Assembly: GCF_019597925.1 (NCBI RefSeq)
Contig: NZ_CP080442.1
Coordinates: forward strand, 1,964,001-2,028,000
Length of the DNA: 64,000 nucleotides
Source: [Clostridium] scindens
GTDB lineage: Bacteria; Bacillota; Clostridia; Lachnospirales; Lachnospiraceae
Reading direction: 5' to 3'
Shown here: one piece after another, positions 6,893 through 15,846 of the stretch
Layout: every line of letters begins with the position of its first letter
How positions within the stretch are numbered: position 1 is the stretch's first letter
The notes under the pieces: model-generated
Seen by the model: the letters and a program-made list of their open reading frames with translations, nothing else
Told to the model about the DNA's origin: nothing
The model's database searches: none
Made by a program: the position numbers and the translations under genes

Positions 6893-9154
6893 ATGAAAAC
6901 CGAAAAATTAAAAACTTACTATCTGATCATAGGAATGGTCTGTCTCTGCTTCCTGACGGCAAGCGTAGGCTTTACCTTTTATTCTATGGAGGAATATGAA
7001 AAGAAGGATATCAGCCATTTCAAAGAAAATGTAGAAAGCATGCGTAATAGCGTCTCCAATATGATAAAAGGCAACATCGAGATTCTGGATGGTATGGCTT
7101 TGACTATTGGACAGATGGAGATAACGGATATCGAGCATCTGCAGCCGATCATTAAGAAGGTCAATGACAGGAATGCCTTCCTTCAGATGGGATTCGTAGA
7201 TGCGGATGGAACAGGGGATATGGTGGATCTGGATGGGACGATCCATAGAGATGTGGACTTTTCCGATGAGAGTTTCTTTCAAAAGGCAATGGGAGGAGAG
7301 ACGGCCATATCCAATACCTTCAAAGATGAATACACCAATGGATATCTGAATTATTATGGAGTGCCTGTGGTGATACAGGGAGAGACGGTAGGCATACTGG
7401 CCGCGGCAGATAAAACGGACAGGCTGAGAGAAGTTCTGGATGTTCCGATATTCAGCAAAGGCGGATATGCGAATGTTATAGATGATCAGGGAGCCTATGT
7501 AGTCCGTTCCATAAATTCTCCTGCGATAGAACATATTGAGGACATCGGTGATTTTACAGAAGAAGAATTAAAGAATATCCACAGGGAACTGAAAGAAGGC
7601 GAGGAGGATTTCATTCGATTCAACAAAGAAGGAAAGAAAACCTGGGCCGCGTACATGCCTCTGGGGATCAATGACTGGTATCTTTTGGGCATTGTTTCTA
7701 AAGATGCGACAGGTAGCGCCTATCACCTGTTTGCCGGCATGATCATCATCGTAACGTCAGCAATGGCCATCTTTATCTTCCTGGTCTACTGCATCACCCG
7801 GGTGCAGGTCAAGAATGAAAGAGAACTGGAAAGGCTGGCTTATCAAGACCCGCTGTTAGGAATTAATAATTATATTAAGTTTAATAAAGACCTGTCGGAG
7901 ACGCTGGCGAAAGAAGGATTCCGAAAGATCGCTTTCTGGTATTGCGATATCGATAATTTCAAACTCTTTAACGAGTCCTTTGGCTATGAGGCGGGAGACC
8001 AGCTGTTAAAAAGCCTTGCGCAGCTGTTCGATGAGTGCGCCAGGAAAGATGAGTTATTCTGCCGCGAGACATCAGATCATTATGTAGGCATCCGCTATTA
8101 TAAAGAACCCTCGGAACTGAAAGCCTGGTATGAGGAACTGACGGAGAGGCTGGAACATTATCATATCTTCAAGCAGCAATCCTTCCGCCTGGTACTCAGC
8201 ATGGGATTCTATTGTGCGGATATGCCGGAGCATCTGCTTACGGTCAATGAGATGTACAATAGAGCAAGAATTGCCCAGAAGACCGTCAAAGAGAAGAAGA
8301 ACATTAAATACGCATTTTATTCGGACAGCCTTCACAGCCAGCTGCTGCGCGAAAATGAGATCGAGGCCAATATGAACCAGGCGCTTTGCGAACATCGATT
8401 CAAGGTCTATGTCCAGCCTAAGGCAGCGTTGGCAGATGACAACCGGATATCTGGCGGCGAGGCGCTGGTACGCTGGGCAGATCCGGAAAAAGGCATGATC
8501 AGTCCGGGAGAATTTATCCCTCTCTTCGAGAAGAACGGCTTCATCGTGCCGTTGGACCGGTATATGATGGAAAGCGTGTGCCAGTGGCTGCATGGGTATA
8601 TGGCTGCTGGCGGGAGGCCGATAAGGCTGGCAGTGAACGTTTCAAGGCTTGGCATATTTCAGGAGGATTTTGTAGATTATTACACCAATATGAAGAACCA
8701 GTACCAGATACCGGATGGCCTGCTGGAACTGGAATTTACAGAAAGCCTGGCCATTGAAGACAATTCGTTATTGCGCCAGAAGATCGATGAACTGACGGCC
8801 AGGGGATTCATCTGCTCGCTGGACGACTTCGGCGCGGGATACTCCTCTCTTAATACTTTGAAAGACCTTGCGATCCAAGTGTTGAAACTGGACATGCTGT
8901 TCTTTAAGCGAAGCGACAATGACGAGAAGGCCAAGATTATCATCGCAAATATCGTCCGCATGGCCAAGCAGCTGCATATCCGCGTAGTGGCGGAAGGCGT
9001 GGAAGAGCCAGAGCAGGTAGAATTCCTGAAGGAATGCGGATGTGACATCATTCAAGGATACGTATTTGAGCGTCCCATGCCCTGCGATGAATTTGAAAGA
9101 CTTTTATCTAAGGATCCCCATGGAGACTGGGGAAGCGGATTTAAACGTACTTAG
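6893..9154 (+). CDS. Cache sensor / degenerate GGDEF / EAL cyclic-di-GMP phosphodiesterase
   Basis: 753 aa. Transmembrane segments near residues 10-30 and 283-305 enclose a roughly 250-residue extracellular Cache-type sensor. Next comes a GGDEF-fold domain (DPLLGINNYIKFNKDL...) whose signature position reads RETSDHYVG (391-399) instead of GGDEF, so cyclase activity is unlikely. An EAL domain follows with EAL at 523-525, DDFGAGYSSL and the late EGVE motif, all expected in an active phosphodiesterase. Inference: a signal-responsive enzyme that lowers c-di-GMP, with the dead GGDEF domain possibly serving as a GTP or dimer regulator. AAGGA precedes the ATG. Confidence 0.92.
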   Translation: MKTEKLKTYYLIIGMVCLCFLTASVGFTFYSMEEYEKKDISHFKENVESMRNSVSNMIKGNIEILDGMALTIGQMEITDIEHLQPIIKKVNDRNAFLQMGFVDADGTGDMVDLDGTIHRDVDFSDESFFQKAMGGETAISNTFKDEYTNGYLNYYGVPVVIQGETVGILAAADKTDRLREVLDVPIFSKGGYANVIDDQGAYVVRSINSPAIEHIEDIGDFTEEELKNIHRELKEGEEDFIRFNKEGKKTWAAYMPLGINDWYLLGIVSKDATGSAYHLFAGMIIIVTSAMAIFIFLVYCITRVQVKNERELERLAYQDPLLGINNYIKFNKDLSETLAKEGFRKIAFWYCDIDNFKLFNESFGYEAGDQLLKSLAQLFDECARKDELFCRETSDHYVGIRYYKEPSELKAWYEELTERLEHYHIFKQQSFRLVLSMGFYCADMPEHLLTVNEMYNRARIAQKTVKEKKNIKYAFYSDSLHSQLLRENEIEANMNQALCEHRFKVYVQPKAALADDNRISGGEALVRWADPEKGMISPGEFIPLFEKNGFIVPLDRYMMESVCQWLHGYMAAGGRPIRLAVNVSRLGIFQEDFVDYYTNMKNQYQIPDGLLELEFTESLAIEDNSLLRQKIDELTARGFICSLDDFGAGYSSLNTLKDLAIQVLKLDMLFFKRSDNDEKAKIIIANIVRMAKQLHIRVVAEGVEEPEQVEFLKECGCDIIQGYVFERPMPCDEFERLLSKDPHGDWGSGFKRT

Positions 9155-9175
9155 CCATATGGCGGGAGATTACTA

Positions 9176-10501
9176 ATGATAATGTTTAGACGGATATGCT
9201 GGATCGGAATCATATTTCTGACAGCGAATATTCCTTTCTTAAAGGCCGGAGGAATCGGATTATTCTGGCGTGTACTGTGCGTGCCGGCCTTTATTGCGGT
9301 TAACATAATGCCAACCATTAGAAACAGGCGGATGGCGCGCTTGCGTTACCGTATCTGCGCGGACGGCTGCGAACTTCTAATATATTTTCTGGCCGTAGCC
9401 GTGGCATCCACAGTTCTTATGCTCGCTGCAATACCAGTTTGCTTTCCGGCTCAGAAAGGATTATGGCTTGCGAATCTTGGGTGTATAATCCTTGTGGAAG
9501 CGATCACCTTCTGGAACGGCATCCTGCGCGTATACTGCACTTCCTTGCAGATTGGACTGAAATGGCGGATTATCGGGGTGGTCTGCGGGTGGATGCCAGT
9601 AGTACATTTGGCTGTCCTGTGCAAGATCATACGGGTGGCATCTTATGAATGCACCTTTGAGAATGAGAAGATTTTAAAGAATCAAAGCCGTAAGGACGAG
9701 GCAGTCTGCAAGACAAGATATCCAATTCTCATGGTACATGGAGTCTTCTTCAGGGACTTTAAATATTTTAACTACTGGGGGAGGATTCCAAAGGAACTGG
9801 AAAAAAATGGAGCGACCATCTACTATGGGAATCATCAGTCTGCGGCATCTGTTGCCGACAGCGCTAAGGAAATTGCCATGAGGATTGAAGAGATTGTCAG
9901 AGAGAGTGGCTGTGAGAAGGTCAATATTATCGCCCACTCGAAAGGCGGGCTGGATTGCAGATATGCAATCAGCCGCCTGGGAATGGATCGGTATGTGGCA
10001 ACGCTGACCACTGTTAATACGCCCCACAGAGGGTGCGAATTTGCGGATTATCTTCTGGATAAGATTCCAGGAGGGGCAAGGGATAAGGTGGCGGAGGGAT
10101 ATAATGCGGCGCTTCGGAAACTGGGGGATGAGAATCCCGATTTCATATCAGCGGTCACTGACCTGACCGCAACAGCCTGCAAGAATCTGAATGAAAAGAT
10201 TCCGGATGCGCAGGGCGTTTATTATCAAAGTATAGGATCTAAGCTGAATGTAGCATCCGGGGGCAGATTCCCGCTAAACTTCTCCCATAAGCTGGTGCGG
10301 CATTTTGACGGCCCTAATGATGGCCTGGTATCCGAGACTTCCTTCCCTTGGGGGGAGTCCTATGTCTTTCTTACCACAGACGAGAGAAGGGGGATATCTC
10401 ACGGGGATATGATTGATCTGAACAGGGAGGACATAAGAGGGTTCGATGCCCGGGAATTCTATGTGTCGCTGGTCAGCGAACTAAAGCAGAAGGGATATTA
10501 G
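9176..10501 (+). CDS. Membrane-anchored alpha/beta hydrolase, lipase-like
   Basis: 441 aa. The first about 160 residues hold several hydrophobic segments (probably four membrane spans). The rest is an alpha/beta-hydrolase with the MVHGVFFRD oxyanion region, the nucleophile motif AHSKGG (Ser255; Ala replaces the first Gly of GxSxG), a TVNTPHRG strand typical of class-2/PGAP1-like triacylglycerol lipases, an acidic DGPNDGLVS segment, and a C-terminal ISHGDMIDL with the likely catalytic His. GGGAG lies 7 bases before the ATG. Substrate unknown; a membrane-facing esterase or lipase is the safest reading. Confidence 0.82.
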   Translation: MIMFRRICWIGIIFLTANIPFLKAGGIGLFWRVLCVPAFIAVNIMPTIRNRRMARLRYRICADGCELLIYFLAVAVASTVLMLAAIPVCFPAQKGLWLANLGCIILVEAITFWNGILRVYCTSLQIGLKWRIIGVVCGWMPVVHLAVLCKIIRVASYECTFENEKILKNQSRKDEAVCKTRYPILMVHGVFFRDFKYFNYWGRIPKELEKNGATIYYGNHQSAASVADSAKEIAMRIEEIVRESGCEKVNIIAHSKGGLDCRYAISRLGMDRYVATLTTVNTPHRGCEFADYLLDKIPGGARDKVAEGYNAALRKLGDENPDFISAVTDLTATACKNLNEKIPDAQGVYYQSIGSKLNVASGGRFPLNFSHKLVRHFDGPNDGLVSETSFPWGESYVFLTTDERRGISHGDMIDLNREDIRGFDAREFYVSLVSELKQKGY

Positions 10502-10599
10502 AGGCGAGGTTTGTAGAAACTTGCGATATATTTTCCTACATTCTGACAGGAAAATCAGGTACAATATACTTGATATTGTTAGGAAGGGAAGTATAGAAA

Positions 10600-10923
10600 A
10601 TGCGAGAAAAAGAGTGGACGATCTGTATCTGGATTCATCATATAGCAACATTTATCGGGCTGTTTTCCAGCCTGTATCATATTGCCGCAGGAAAGAAGCG
10701 GCCGGCGGCAAGGAGTGGCGGCCTGATTCTTTTTGCCTGCTGCCAGGCCTTTGGCGTGTTTAAGATAGTTGCCGACCTGGCAAAGGGAAGATCCCGGCTT
10801 CGGAAAAGCTTCGAGAATATACATAGCCTGTGCAGGGATAAGAGGCAGGAAAGAGGCCTGCTGTGGGTGCTGACCGCCTTGTCGGCCGTTTTTAAGACGA
10901 GCACGCCTTGCCTGTTAAAGTAA
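10600..10923 (+). CDS. Hypothetical small membrane protein
   Basis: 107 aa, not recognised. Two hydrophobic stretches (about residues 8-30 and 42-60) are followed by a basic segment (KGRSRLRKSFENIHSLCRDKRQER) broken here only by its own composition, and a third hydrophobic stretch ending in CLLK. AGGAAGGGAAG lies about 10 bases upstream. A reading frame at 10521-10763 overlaps in another frame, but its sequence looks non-coding. Real-gene status rests on the ribosome site and on filling the gap before yqfC. Confidence 0.5.
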   Translation: MREKEWTICIWIHHIATFIGLFSSLYHIAAGKKRPAARSGGLILFACCQAFGVFKIVADLAKGRSRLRKSFENIHSLCRDKRQERGLLWVLTALSAVFKTSTPCLLK

Positions 10924-10954
10924 GGGGCCGCCTTTATAAAATCCAGGGCCGTCC

Positions 10955-11317
10955 ATGCATAATCGCCGTCCATCTCTCATAGATTACTATAAATTCTATG
11001 AATGGCGCTTTTATGAAGACGAAAAAAAGGGACCAAGGCCAGAACCTGATGGCCATTCTTTCAAAAATAAAATGGCGGAATTATCCGAACTTCCCAAAGA
11101 TGTGGCGCTTGGAATGCCGGTTCTGACGGTTTTAGGGCAGATGGAATTAAGCCTTGAAAATTACAGGGGGATCATCGAATATACCGATACGCTGGTAAGA
11201 ATCCAGACAAAAAATGGACAGATCAAGGTGACTGGAAAGAGGCTCCAGGTGGCATATTATACCAATGATGAGATGAAAGTGAATGGACATATCGAGTCCA
11301 TTGAATACCAGCATTAG
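10955..11317 (+). CDS. yqfC: Sporulation protein YqfC (start uncertain, possible frameshift)
   Basis: The conserved YqfC body is clear from about 11072 on: MAELSELPKDVALGMPVLTV, ENYRGIIEYTD, KITGKRLQV-type residues and YYTNDEMKVNGHIESIEYQ. YqfC works with YqfD in engulfment-stage sporulation in Bacillus. The open frame reaches an ATG at 10955, but that codon has no ribosome site and lies within a probable sigma-E promoter. The family N-terminus is short and lysine-rich; it would be restored by starting at ATG 11013 (MKTKKK...) if the A7 run at 11022-11028 had one more A. Either a start near 11072 or a one-base error/slippage at A7 is possible. yqfD follows by 14 bases. Confidence 0.75.
   Translation: MHNRRPSLIDYYKFYEWRFYEDEKKGPRPEPDGHSFKNKMAELSELPKDVALGMPVLTVLGQMELSLENYRGIIEYTDTLVRIQTKNGQIKVTGKRLQVAYYTNDEMKVNGHIESIEYQH
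10957..10985 (+). promoter_or_regulatory. Sigma-E-like sporulation promoter candidate for yqfC-yqfD
   Basis: GCATAAT (10957-10963), a 14-base spacer and CATAGATT (10978-10985) resemble the mother-cell sigma-E consensus (ATAT-type -35, CATACA-T -10). In Bacillus yqfCD is transcribed by sigma-E. If correct, transcription starts near 10992, and the ATG at 10955 cannot be the yqfC start. Confidence 0.4.
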
Positions 11318-11331
11318 AGGAGGAGACAATA

Positions 11332-12596
11332 TTGCTGTTAAAAATCATCCGTTATATAAAAGGGTATATCCGCATCCGGGTCATAGGATATTCCGCAGAA
11401 AGATTTTTGAATGCATGCAGCCACAAAGGCATCTTTCTCTGGGGCTTGAAGCCGGTGGACGGAGCTTACGAAATGAATATTACGATAAAGGGATTCCGGC
11501 AGTTAAAGCCGATTATCAGGAAGACAGGAACAAAAGTTGTAATTGTGAGACGGTTCGGTCTTCCTTTTTTTTACACAAATATCGAAAGCGGAAACTGTTC
11601 TTCGGCGGAGCCTTTCTTTTCATTGTCATGATTATAGCGATGTCCCGGTTTATATGGAATATAGACATTACAGGCAACCAGTCGCGGACCGATGAATCCA
11701 TTCTGGAATTTCTGGGCTCAAAAAATGTAGAGGATGGGATGCCAAAGTCGGATGTAGATTGCGCCCGCATTGTAAAGGATATCCGCAAGGAGTATGATGA
11801 TATCATATGGGTATCTGCGTCCATAAGAGGCACCCGCCTGATCATCCAGGTAAAAGAAAATGAGGATTCCCTGCCAGTCGTCAATAAGACGGAAGAGGAA
11901 AAAGAGCAGGAAGCCAAGGAGAACGCAACGGACATTGTTGCGGACCAGGACTGCGTCATAACAGACATCGTACCCAGAAAAGGGATTGCAATGGTCAAAG
12001 AAGGAGACCAGGTGAAGAAAGGAGATATTCTGATATCCGGGCAGGTTCCCGTCAATGACGATGCCGGGGAGACGATCGCATACCAGTACCACGAGTCCGA
12101 TGCGGATATCCGGGGACAGACGGCCATTTCCTACGAGGACAGCCAGGAAGTCACGTATCTGGAAAAGGAATATTTGGACGTACAGAAGGAAGAATACTAT
12201 ATTAGAGTCGGCGACCGTTTTCTCAGGCTGGCTACGATCAAGAACCAGTATGAGGAGTGGGAGATGCACTCCAGGGAGCGCCAGCTGCGGATAGGCAAGA
12301 ACTTTTACCTGCCGGTATCCTATGGCATTCGGACTGCCAATCCTTACCGTTCCGAAGAGAAGAAGCATACCAAGAAGGAACTCCAGCAGATCTTAAGCCT
12401 TCGTTTCAAGCGTTATCTTGCGGACTTGGAGAAAAAGGGGGTAGAAATTATCGAGAATAGTGTTAAAATATACACAGGGCCTGAAAAAGCCGAGGCAAAG
12501 GGCACGCTTACGGTCATCACGCCGATAGGCACGCAAGCCCCGTCTCAATTGCTGGAGATTCCGGTGAAAGAAGAACAAGAAGAGACAGGAGAATAA
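11332..12596 (+). pseudogene. yqfD: Sporulation protein YqfD, frameshifted at a T8 run
   Basis: A TTG start follows AGGAGGAGACAATA. The first frame encodes the typical YqfD N-terminus (MLLKIIRYIKGYIRIRVIG, VVIVRRFGLPFF) and then runs off-family at 11565-11572, a run of eight T. The -1 frame continues the family without loss: LHKYRKRKLFFGGAF, then the membrane segment and extracytoplasmic domain to residue VKEEQEETGE. One extra T (T9) gives a continuous 421-residue protein reading GLPFFLHKYRKRK. YqfD is a sporulation-stage membrane protein required in Bacillus. This may be a sequencing error, a real null allele or expression by slippage at the T run. phoH follows 3 bases later. Confidence 0.88.
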
Positions 12597-12599
12597 TGA

Positions 12600-13592
12600 A
12601 TGGGATTAATTGAAGCGATCATGGATATACCGGCCGAGCAGCAGAGCAATGTGTTCGGACAGTTTGATGCTTATGCAAAGAAAATAGAGAGGACGCTCCA
12701 TGTGACTCTGATCGCCAGAGGAGAGAGCGTAAAGATCATGGGAGAGGCTTCCAGAGTGGAGCAGGCCAGGAAGGTCTTAAGCCAGCTGGCGGAACTGTCG
12801 CGCAGAGGGAATAATGTGGAAGAGCAGAACGTGGACTATACCCTTGCCCTCGTGATGGAGGACAGCCCGGACAGCGTTCTGGAGATTGACAAGGATGTGA
12901 TATGCCATACGCTGCAGGGCAAGCCGATCAAGCCTAAGACTATGGGACAGAAGAAGTATGTGGATGCGATCCGCAAGAAAATGATCGTGTTCGGCCTTGG
13001 ACCTGCCGGAACGGGCAAGACCTATCTTGCCATGGCTATGGCGATCACGGCATTTAAGAACAACGAGATAGGCAGGATCATCCTTACCAGGCCTGCCATA
13101 GAGGCAGGAGAGAAACTGGGATTCCTGCCCGGAGACCTGCAGAGCAAGATCGATCCCTATCTGCGCCCGCTGTATGATGCGCTTTACCAGATCATGGGGG
13201 CGGACAGTTTCTTAAAGAACTCTGAAAAAGGCCTGATTGAAGTGGCGCCCCTGGCTTATATGAGAGGACGGACGCTGGACAACGCATTTATCATATTGGA
13301 TGAAGCCCAGAATACGACTCCTGCCCAGATGAAGATGTTTCTTACCAGGATCGGATTCGGCTCCAAAGTCGTCATTACAGGAGACGCCACCCAGAAGGAC
13401 CTGCCTTCCGGCCAAGTATCCGGCCTTGACGTGGCGATCTCGGTGGTAAAGAACATCGAGGATATTGGCATCTGTACGCTTACCAGCAAGGATGTCGTCC
13501 GCCATCCTCTGGTGCAGAAGATCGTAAAGGCTTATGAAGATTATGAGAGCAGAGGCAAGAATAAAGGCAGGGATAAAAGGAGAAGATCATGA
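12600..13592 (+). CDS. PhoH family protein (P-loop ATPase)
   Basis: 330 aa. Walker A GPAGTGKTYLAMAMA lies near residue 139, Walker B DEAQNTTP near 237, and an N-terminal KH-like RNA-binding segment (VKIMGEASRVEQARKVL) precedes the ATPase core. PhoH-like/YbeZ proteins are predicted RNA-associated ATPases or helicases and are almost always next to ybeY, as here, where the two genes overlap by 4 bases. AGGAG lies 8 bases before the ATG. Linked to late 16S rRNA maturation by association, though its own activity is poorly known. Confidence 0.93.
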   Translation: MGLIEAIMDIPAEQQSNVFGQFDAYAKKIERTLHVTLIARGESVKIMGEASRVEQARKVLSQLAELSRRGNNVEEQNVDYTLALVMEDSPDSVLEIDKDVICHTLQGKPIKPKTMGQKKYVDAIRKKMIVFGLGPAGTGKTYLAMAMAITAFKNNEIGRIILTRPAIEAGEKLGFLPGDLQSKIDPYLRPLYDALYQIMGADSFLKNSEKGLIEVAPLAYMRGRTLDNAFIILDEAQNTTPAQMKMFLTRIGFGSKVVITGDATQKDLPSGQVSGLDVAISVVKNIEDIGICTLTSKDVVRHPLVQKIVKAYEDYESRGKNKGRDKRRRS

Positions 13593-14083
13593 CACTATAC
13601 TTTGAAGAAGAAGGGGAGGCAAGGCTTCCCATAGAATGCGAAAAGATAGCAAGACAGGTGATAGAGACAACCCTTGATTATGCCGGATGTCCGTATGAGT
13701 GGGAAGTCAGCCTTCTGCTGACGCAGAACGAAGAGATCCGCGTGATGAACCAGGACTTCCGCGGCATTGACAGGCCAACGGATGTGCTGTCCTTCCCGAT
13801 GACGGACTATCCCGTGCCCGGGCAGTTTGAGTTTTTAGAAGACTGCGATGACTGCTTCCATCCGGAATCGGGAGAACTGATGCTGGGCGATATCGTGATT
13901 TCCAAAGAGAAGGTATTATCCCAGGCCGAAGAATTCGGTCACTCTGCTTTGAGAGAATATGCTTTTTTAATTGTTCATTCTGTGTTACACTTAATTGGAT
14001 ACGACCATATGCAGGACGAGGAGCGTCAGATTATGGAACGTAAGCAGAAAGAAATTATGGAAAGATTAAATATATTACGATAA
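13589..14083 (+). CDS. ybeY: rRNA maturation RNase YbeY
   Basis: 164 aa. The zinc-binding signature HSVLHLIGYDH (His-x3-His-x5-His) lies near residues 130-140, and the conserved RPTDVLSFP strand is near 64-72. YbeY is a single-strand endoribonuclease that takes part in 16S rRNA 3'-end maturation and ribosome quality control. Its ATG overlaps the phoH stop, so the pair is translationally coupled. The usual downstream partners (dgkA, era) are absent and replaced by a flippase gene. Confidence 0.96.
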   Translation: MTLYFEEEGEARLPIECEKIARQVIETTLDYAGCPYEWEVSLLLTQNEEIRVMNQDFRGIDRPTDVLSFPMTDYPVPGQFEFLEDCDDCFHPESGELMLGDIVISKEKVLSQAEEFGHSALREYAFLIVHSVLHLIGYDHMQDEERQIMERKQKEIMERLNILR

Positions 14084-14096
14084 GATGGAGTAGTGT

Positions 14097-15767
14097 ATGG
14101 CTGAACAACGTAGAAAGAAAGAGAAGAATTTCCTGGTCCAGGGCTCGATCCTCGCGATTGCGGGGGTGATTACAAAGATTATCGGGGCTGTGTACCGGAT
14201 TCCTCTTACCAATATAGCAGGCGCGGAAGGAATCGGATATTACAGCGTGGCCTTCTCTATTTATTCTGTGGCATTGATGCTGACTTCTTACAGCCTTCCC
14301 CTGGCTGTGTCCAAGCTGGTTTCCGCCAGAGTGGCGGTGGGGGAATACCGGAATGCCTATAAGGTATTTAAGGGGGCGATGACGTTTGCCCTGCTGGCAG
14401 GCGGATTTGTATCCCTTCTGATTTTCCTGGGGGCGGACTTTATCGCTTCCCATATCATGCATATGGATATGAGCGCTTATGCGCTTCGGGTTCTGGCTCC
14501 CTGTATCCTGATCGTCGCTCTTTTGGGCGTTCTGAGGGGATTCTTCCAGGGAAATGGCTCCATGGTTCCCACCGCCATCTCCCAGGTGGTAGAGCAGGTG
14601 GTGAATGCGGTGGCATCCATAGCCGGAGCATACTTCCTTTTGCAGGCAGGAAAGAGCATTGCCGAGACCAGAGGGAAGAAGTCCTATGGACCGGCATACG
14701 CGGCGGCAGGAGGCACGGTGGGAACCGTTTTGGGAGCCCTGGCGGCGCTGCTGTTCGTTGCGCTGATATTCTATGCCTACAAGCGGATCTTCAAGCGCCA
14801 GATGAAGCGGGACAGGACCCGCCGGAGGGAAGGCTACAAGAAGATATACAAGGTTCTGTTTATCACCATCGCGCCGGTCATCTTAAGCGCAACGGTCTAC
14901 AATATCAGTGATTTTATTGATACGGCAATGTTTAATAACATTATGGCTGCCCAGGGATTTAAAAAGGTGGAATACGCGGAACTCCTCGGGATGTTCGGGG
15001 GCCAGTATACCACGATGATCAATGTGCCCCTGTCCATATCAAGCGCCCTGGCTGCCTCGCTGATCCCTAGCCTGGTAGCGACCGTGCAGACCGGTAACCG
15101 CAAGCAGATACATAACAAGATCAATATGGTATCCAGATTCAACATGCTGATCGCGATTCCATGCGCGGTAGGCTTCGTGATTCTGGCCAAGCCGCTTCTG
15201 GATCTTTTGTATTTTACCCAGGATAATACGAAGCCGGCACTGATGCTCCAGCTTGGAGCGCTGTCCGTCGTATTCTTCTGCCTGTCGACGGTTACAAACT
15301 CCGTGCTGCAGGGACTGGACGATATGATGACCCCGGTGCGCAATGCCGCCATTTCCCTGGTGATCCACGTGATTGCCCTGTTCCTTATGATGGTGGTATT
15401 CAAGTGGAACATCTATGCGGTAGTCCTAAGCAAGATCGTATTTTCCGGCGCCAGCTGCATCTTGAATGCCCATTCTCTGCGGGAACGCATCGGCTATGTC
15501 CAGGAGCGTAAAAAGACGTTCGTGATTCCGACGATTGCCGCTACCATAATGGGAGTCGTGGCCGTTGTGGTGCATCTGCTGTTTGAACTGTTTGCAGGCG
15601 CAAGGATTGCAACGGTTGTGGCAGTGCTGGTGGCAGTAATCGTATATGGCGCCGTACTGGTACTGCTTGGCGGCGTGACGGAAGAGGAACTTCTGGATAT
15701 GCCAAAGGGAGCCTCCATGGTATCTTTATGCAGGAAACTGCATCTGATCCGCGGCCAATATAGGTAA
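14097..15767 (+). CDS. SpoVB/MurJ-like polysaccharide-precursor flippase (MVF/MOP superfamily)
   Basis: 556 aa integral membrane protein with about 14 hydrophobic spans. It starts with the family's GSILAIAGVITKIIGAVYRIPL segment of conserved Gly/Arg/Pro residues and has the internal repeat GLDDMMTPVRNA. Bacillus SpoVB is needed for spore cortex synthesis and related proteins flip lipid-linked sugars or lipid II. With yqfCD upstream and a BofC-like gene downstream, a sporulation role is likely, but lipid II or exopolysaccharide transport cannot be excluded. Start ATG 14097 comes 13 bases after ybeY. Confidence 0.85.
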   Translation: MAEQRRKKEKNFLVQGSILAIAGVITKIIGAVYRIPLTNIAGAEGIGYYSVAFSIYSVALMLTSYSLPLAVSKLVSARVAVGEYRNAYKVFKGAMTFALLAGGFVSLLIFLGADFIASHIMHMDMSAYALRVLAPCILIVALLGVLRGFFQGNGSMVPTAISQVVEQVVNAVASIAGAYFLLQAGKSIAETRGKKSYGPAYAAAGGTVGTVLGALAALLFVALIFYAYKRIFKRQMKRDRTRRREGYKKIYKVLFITIAPVILSATVYNISDFIDTAMFNNIMAAQGFKKVEYAELLGMFGGQYTTMINVPLSISSALAASLIPSLVATVQTGNRKQIHNKINMVSRFNMLIAIPCAVGFVILAKPLLDLLYFTQDNTKPALMLQLGALSVVFFCLSTVTNSVLQGLDDMMTPVRNAAISLVIHVIALFLMMVVFKWNIYAVVLSKIVFSGASCILNAHSLRERIGYVQERKKTFVIPTIAATIMGVVAVVVHLLFELFAGARIATVVAVLVAVIVYGAVLVLLGGVTEEELLDMPKGASMVSLCRKLHLIRGQYR

Positions 15768-15793
15768 AGATCGTGTAAAAATTGTCCACAAAC

Positions 15794-15823
15794 TGTATAA
15801 ATCCGGCAAAACAAACCGATACT
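15794..15823 (+). promoter_or_regulatory. Sigma-G/F-like forespore promoter candidate
   Basis: TGTATA (15794-15799), an 18-base spacer and GATACT (15818-15823) resemble the sigma-F/G consensus TGAATA-N17/18-CATACTA. It lies just ahead of the BofC-like gene, and bofC is a forespore gene in Bacillus. Confidence 0.35.
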
Positions 15824-15846
15824 GTACTAAAAAAGGAGTTGTCCTT

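Noticed and set aside
10521..10763. Alternative reading frame overlapping the small membrane protein at 10600
   Set aside because: Weaker start site and non-coding look in the shared part.
11718..12368. 216-residue minus-strand open frame over yqfD
   Set aside because: Shadow of the second half of yqfD; no start signal.
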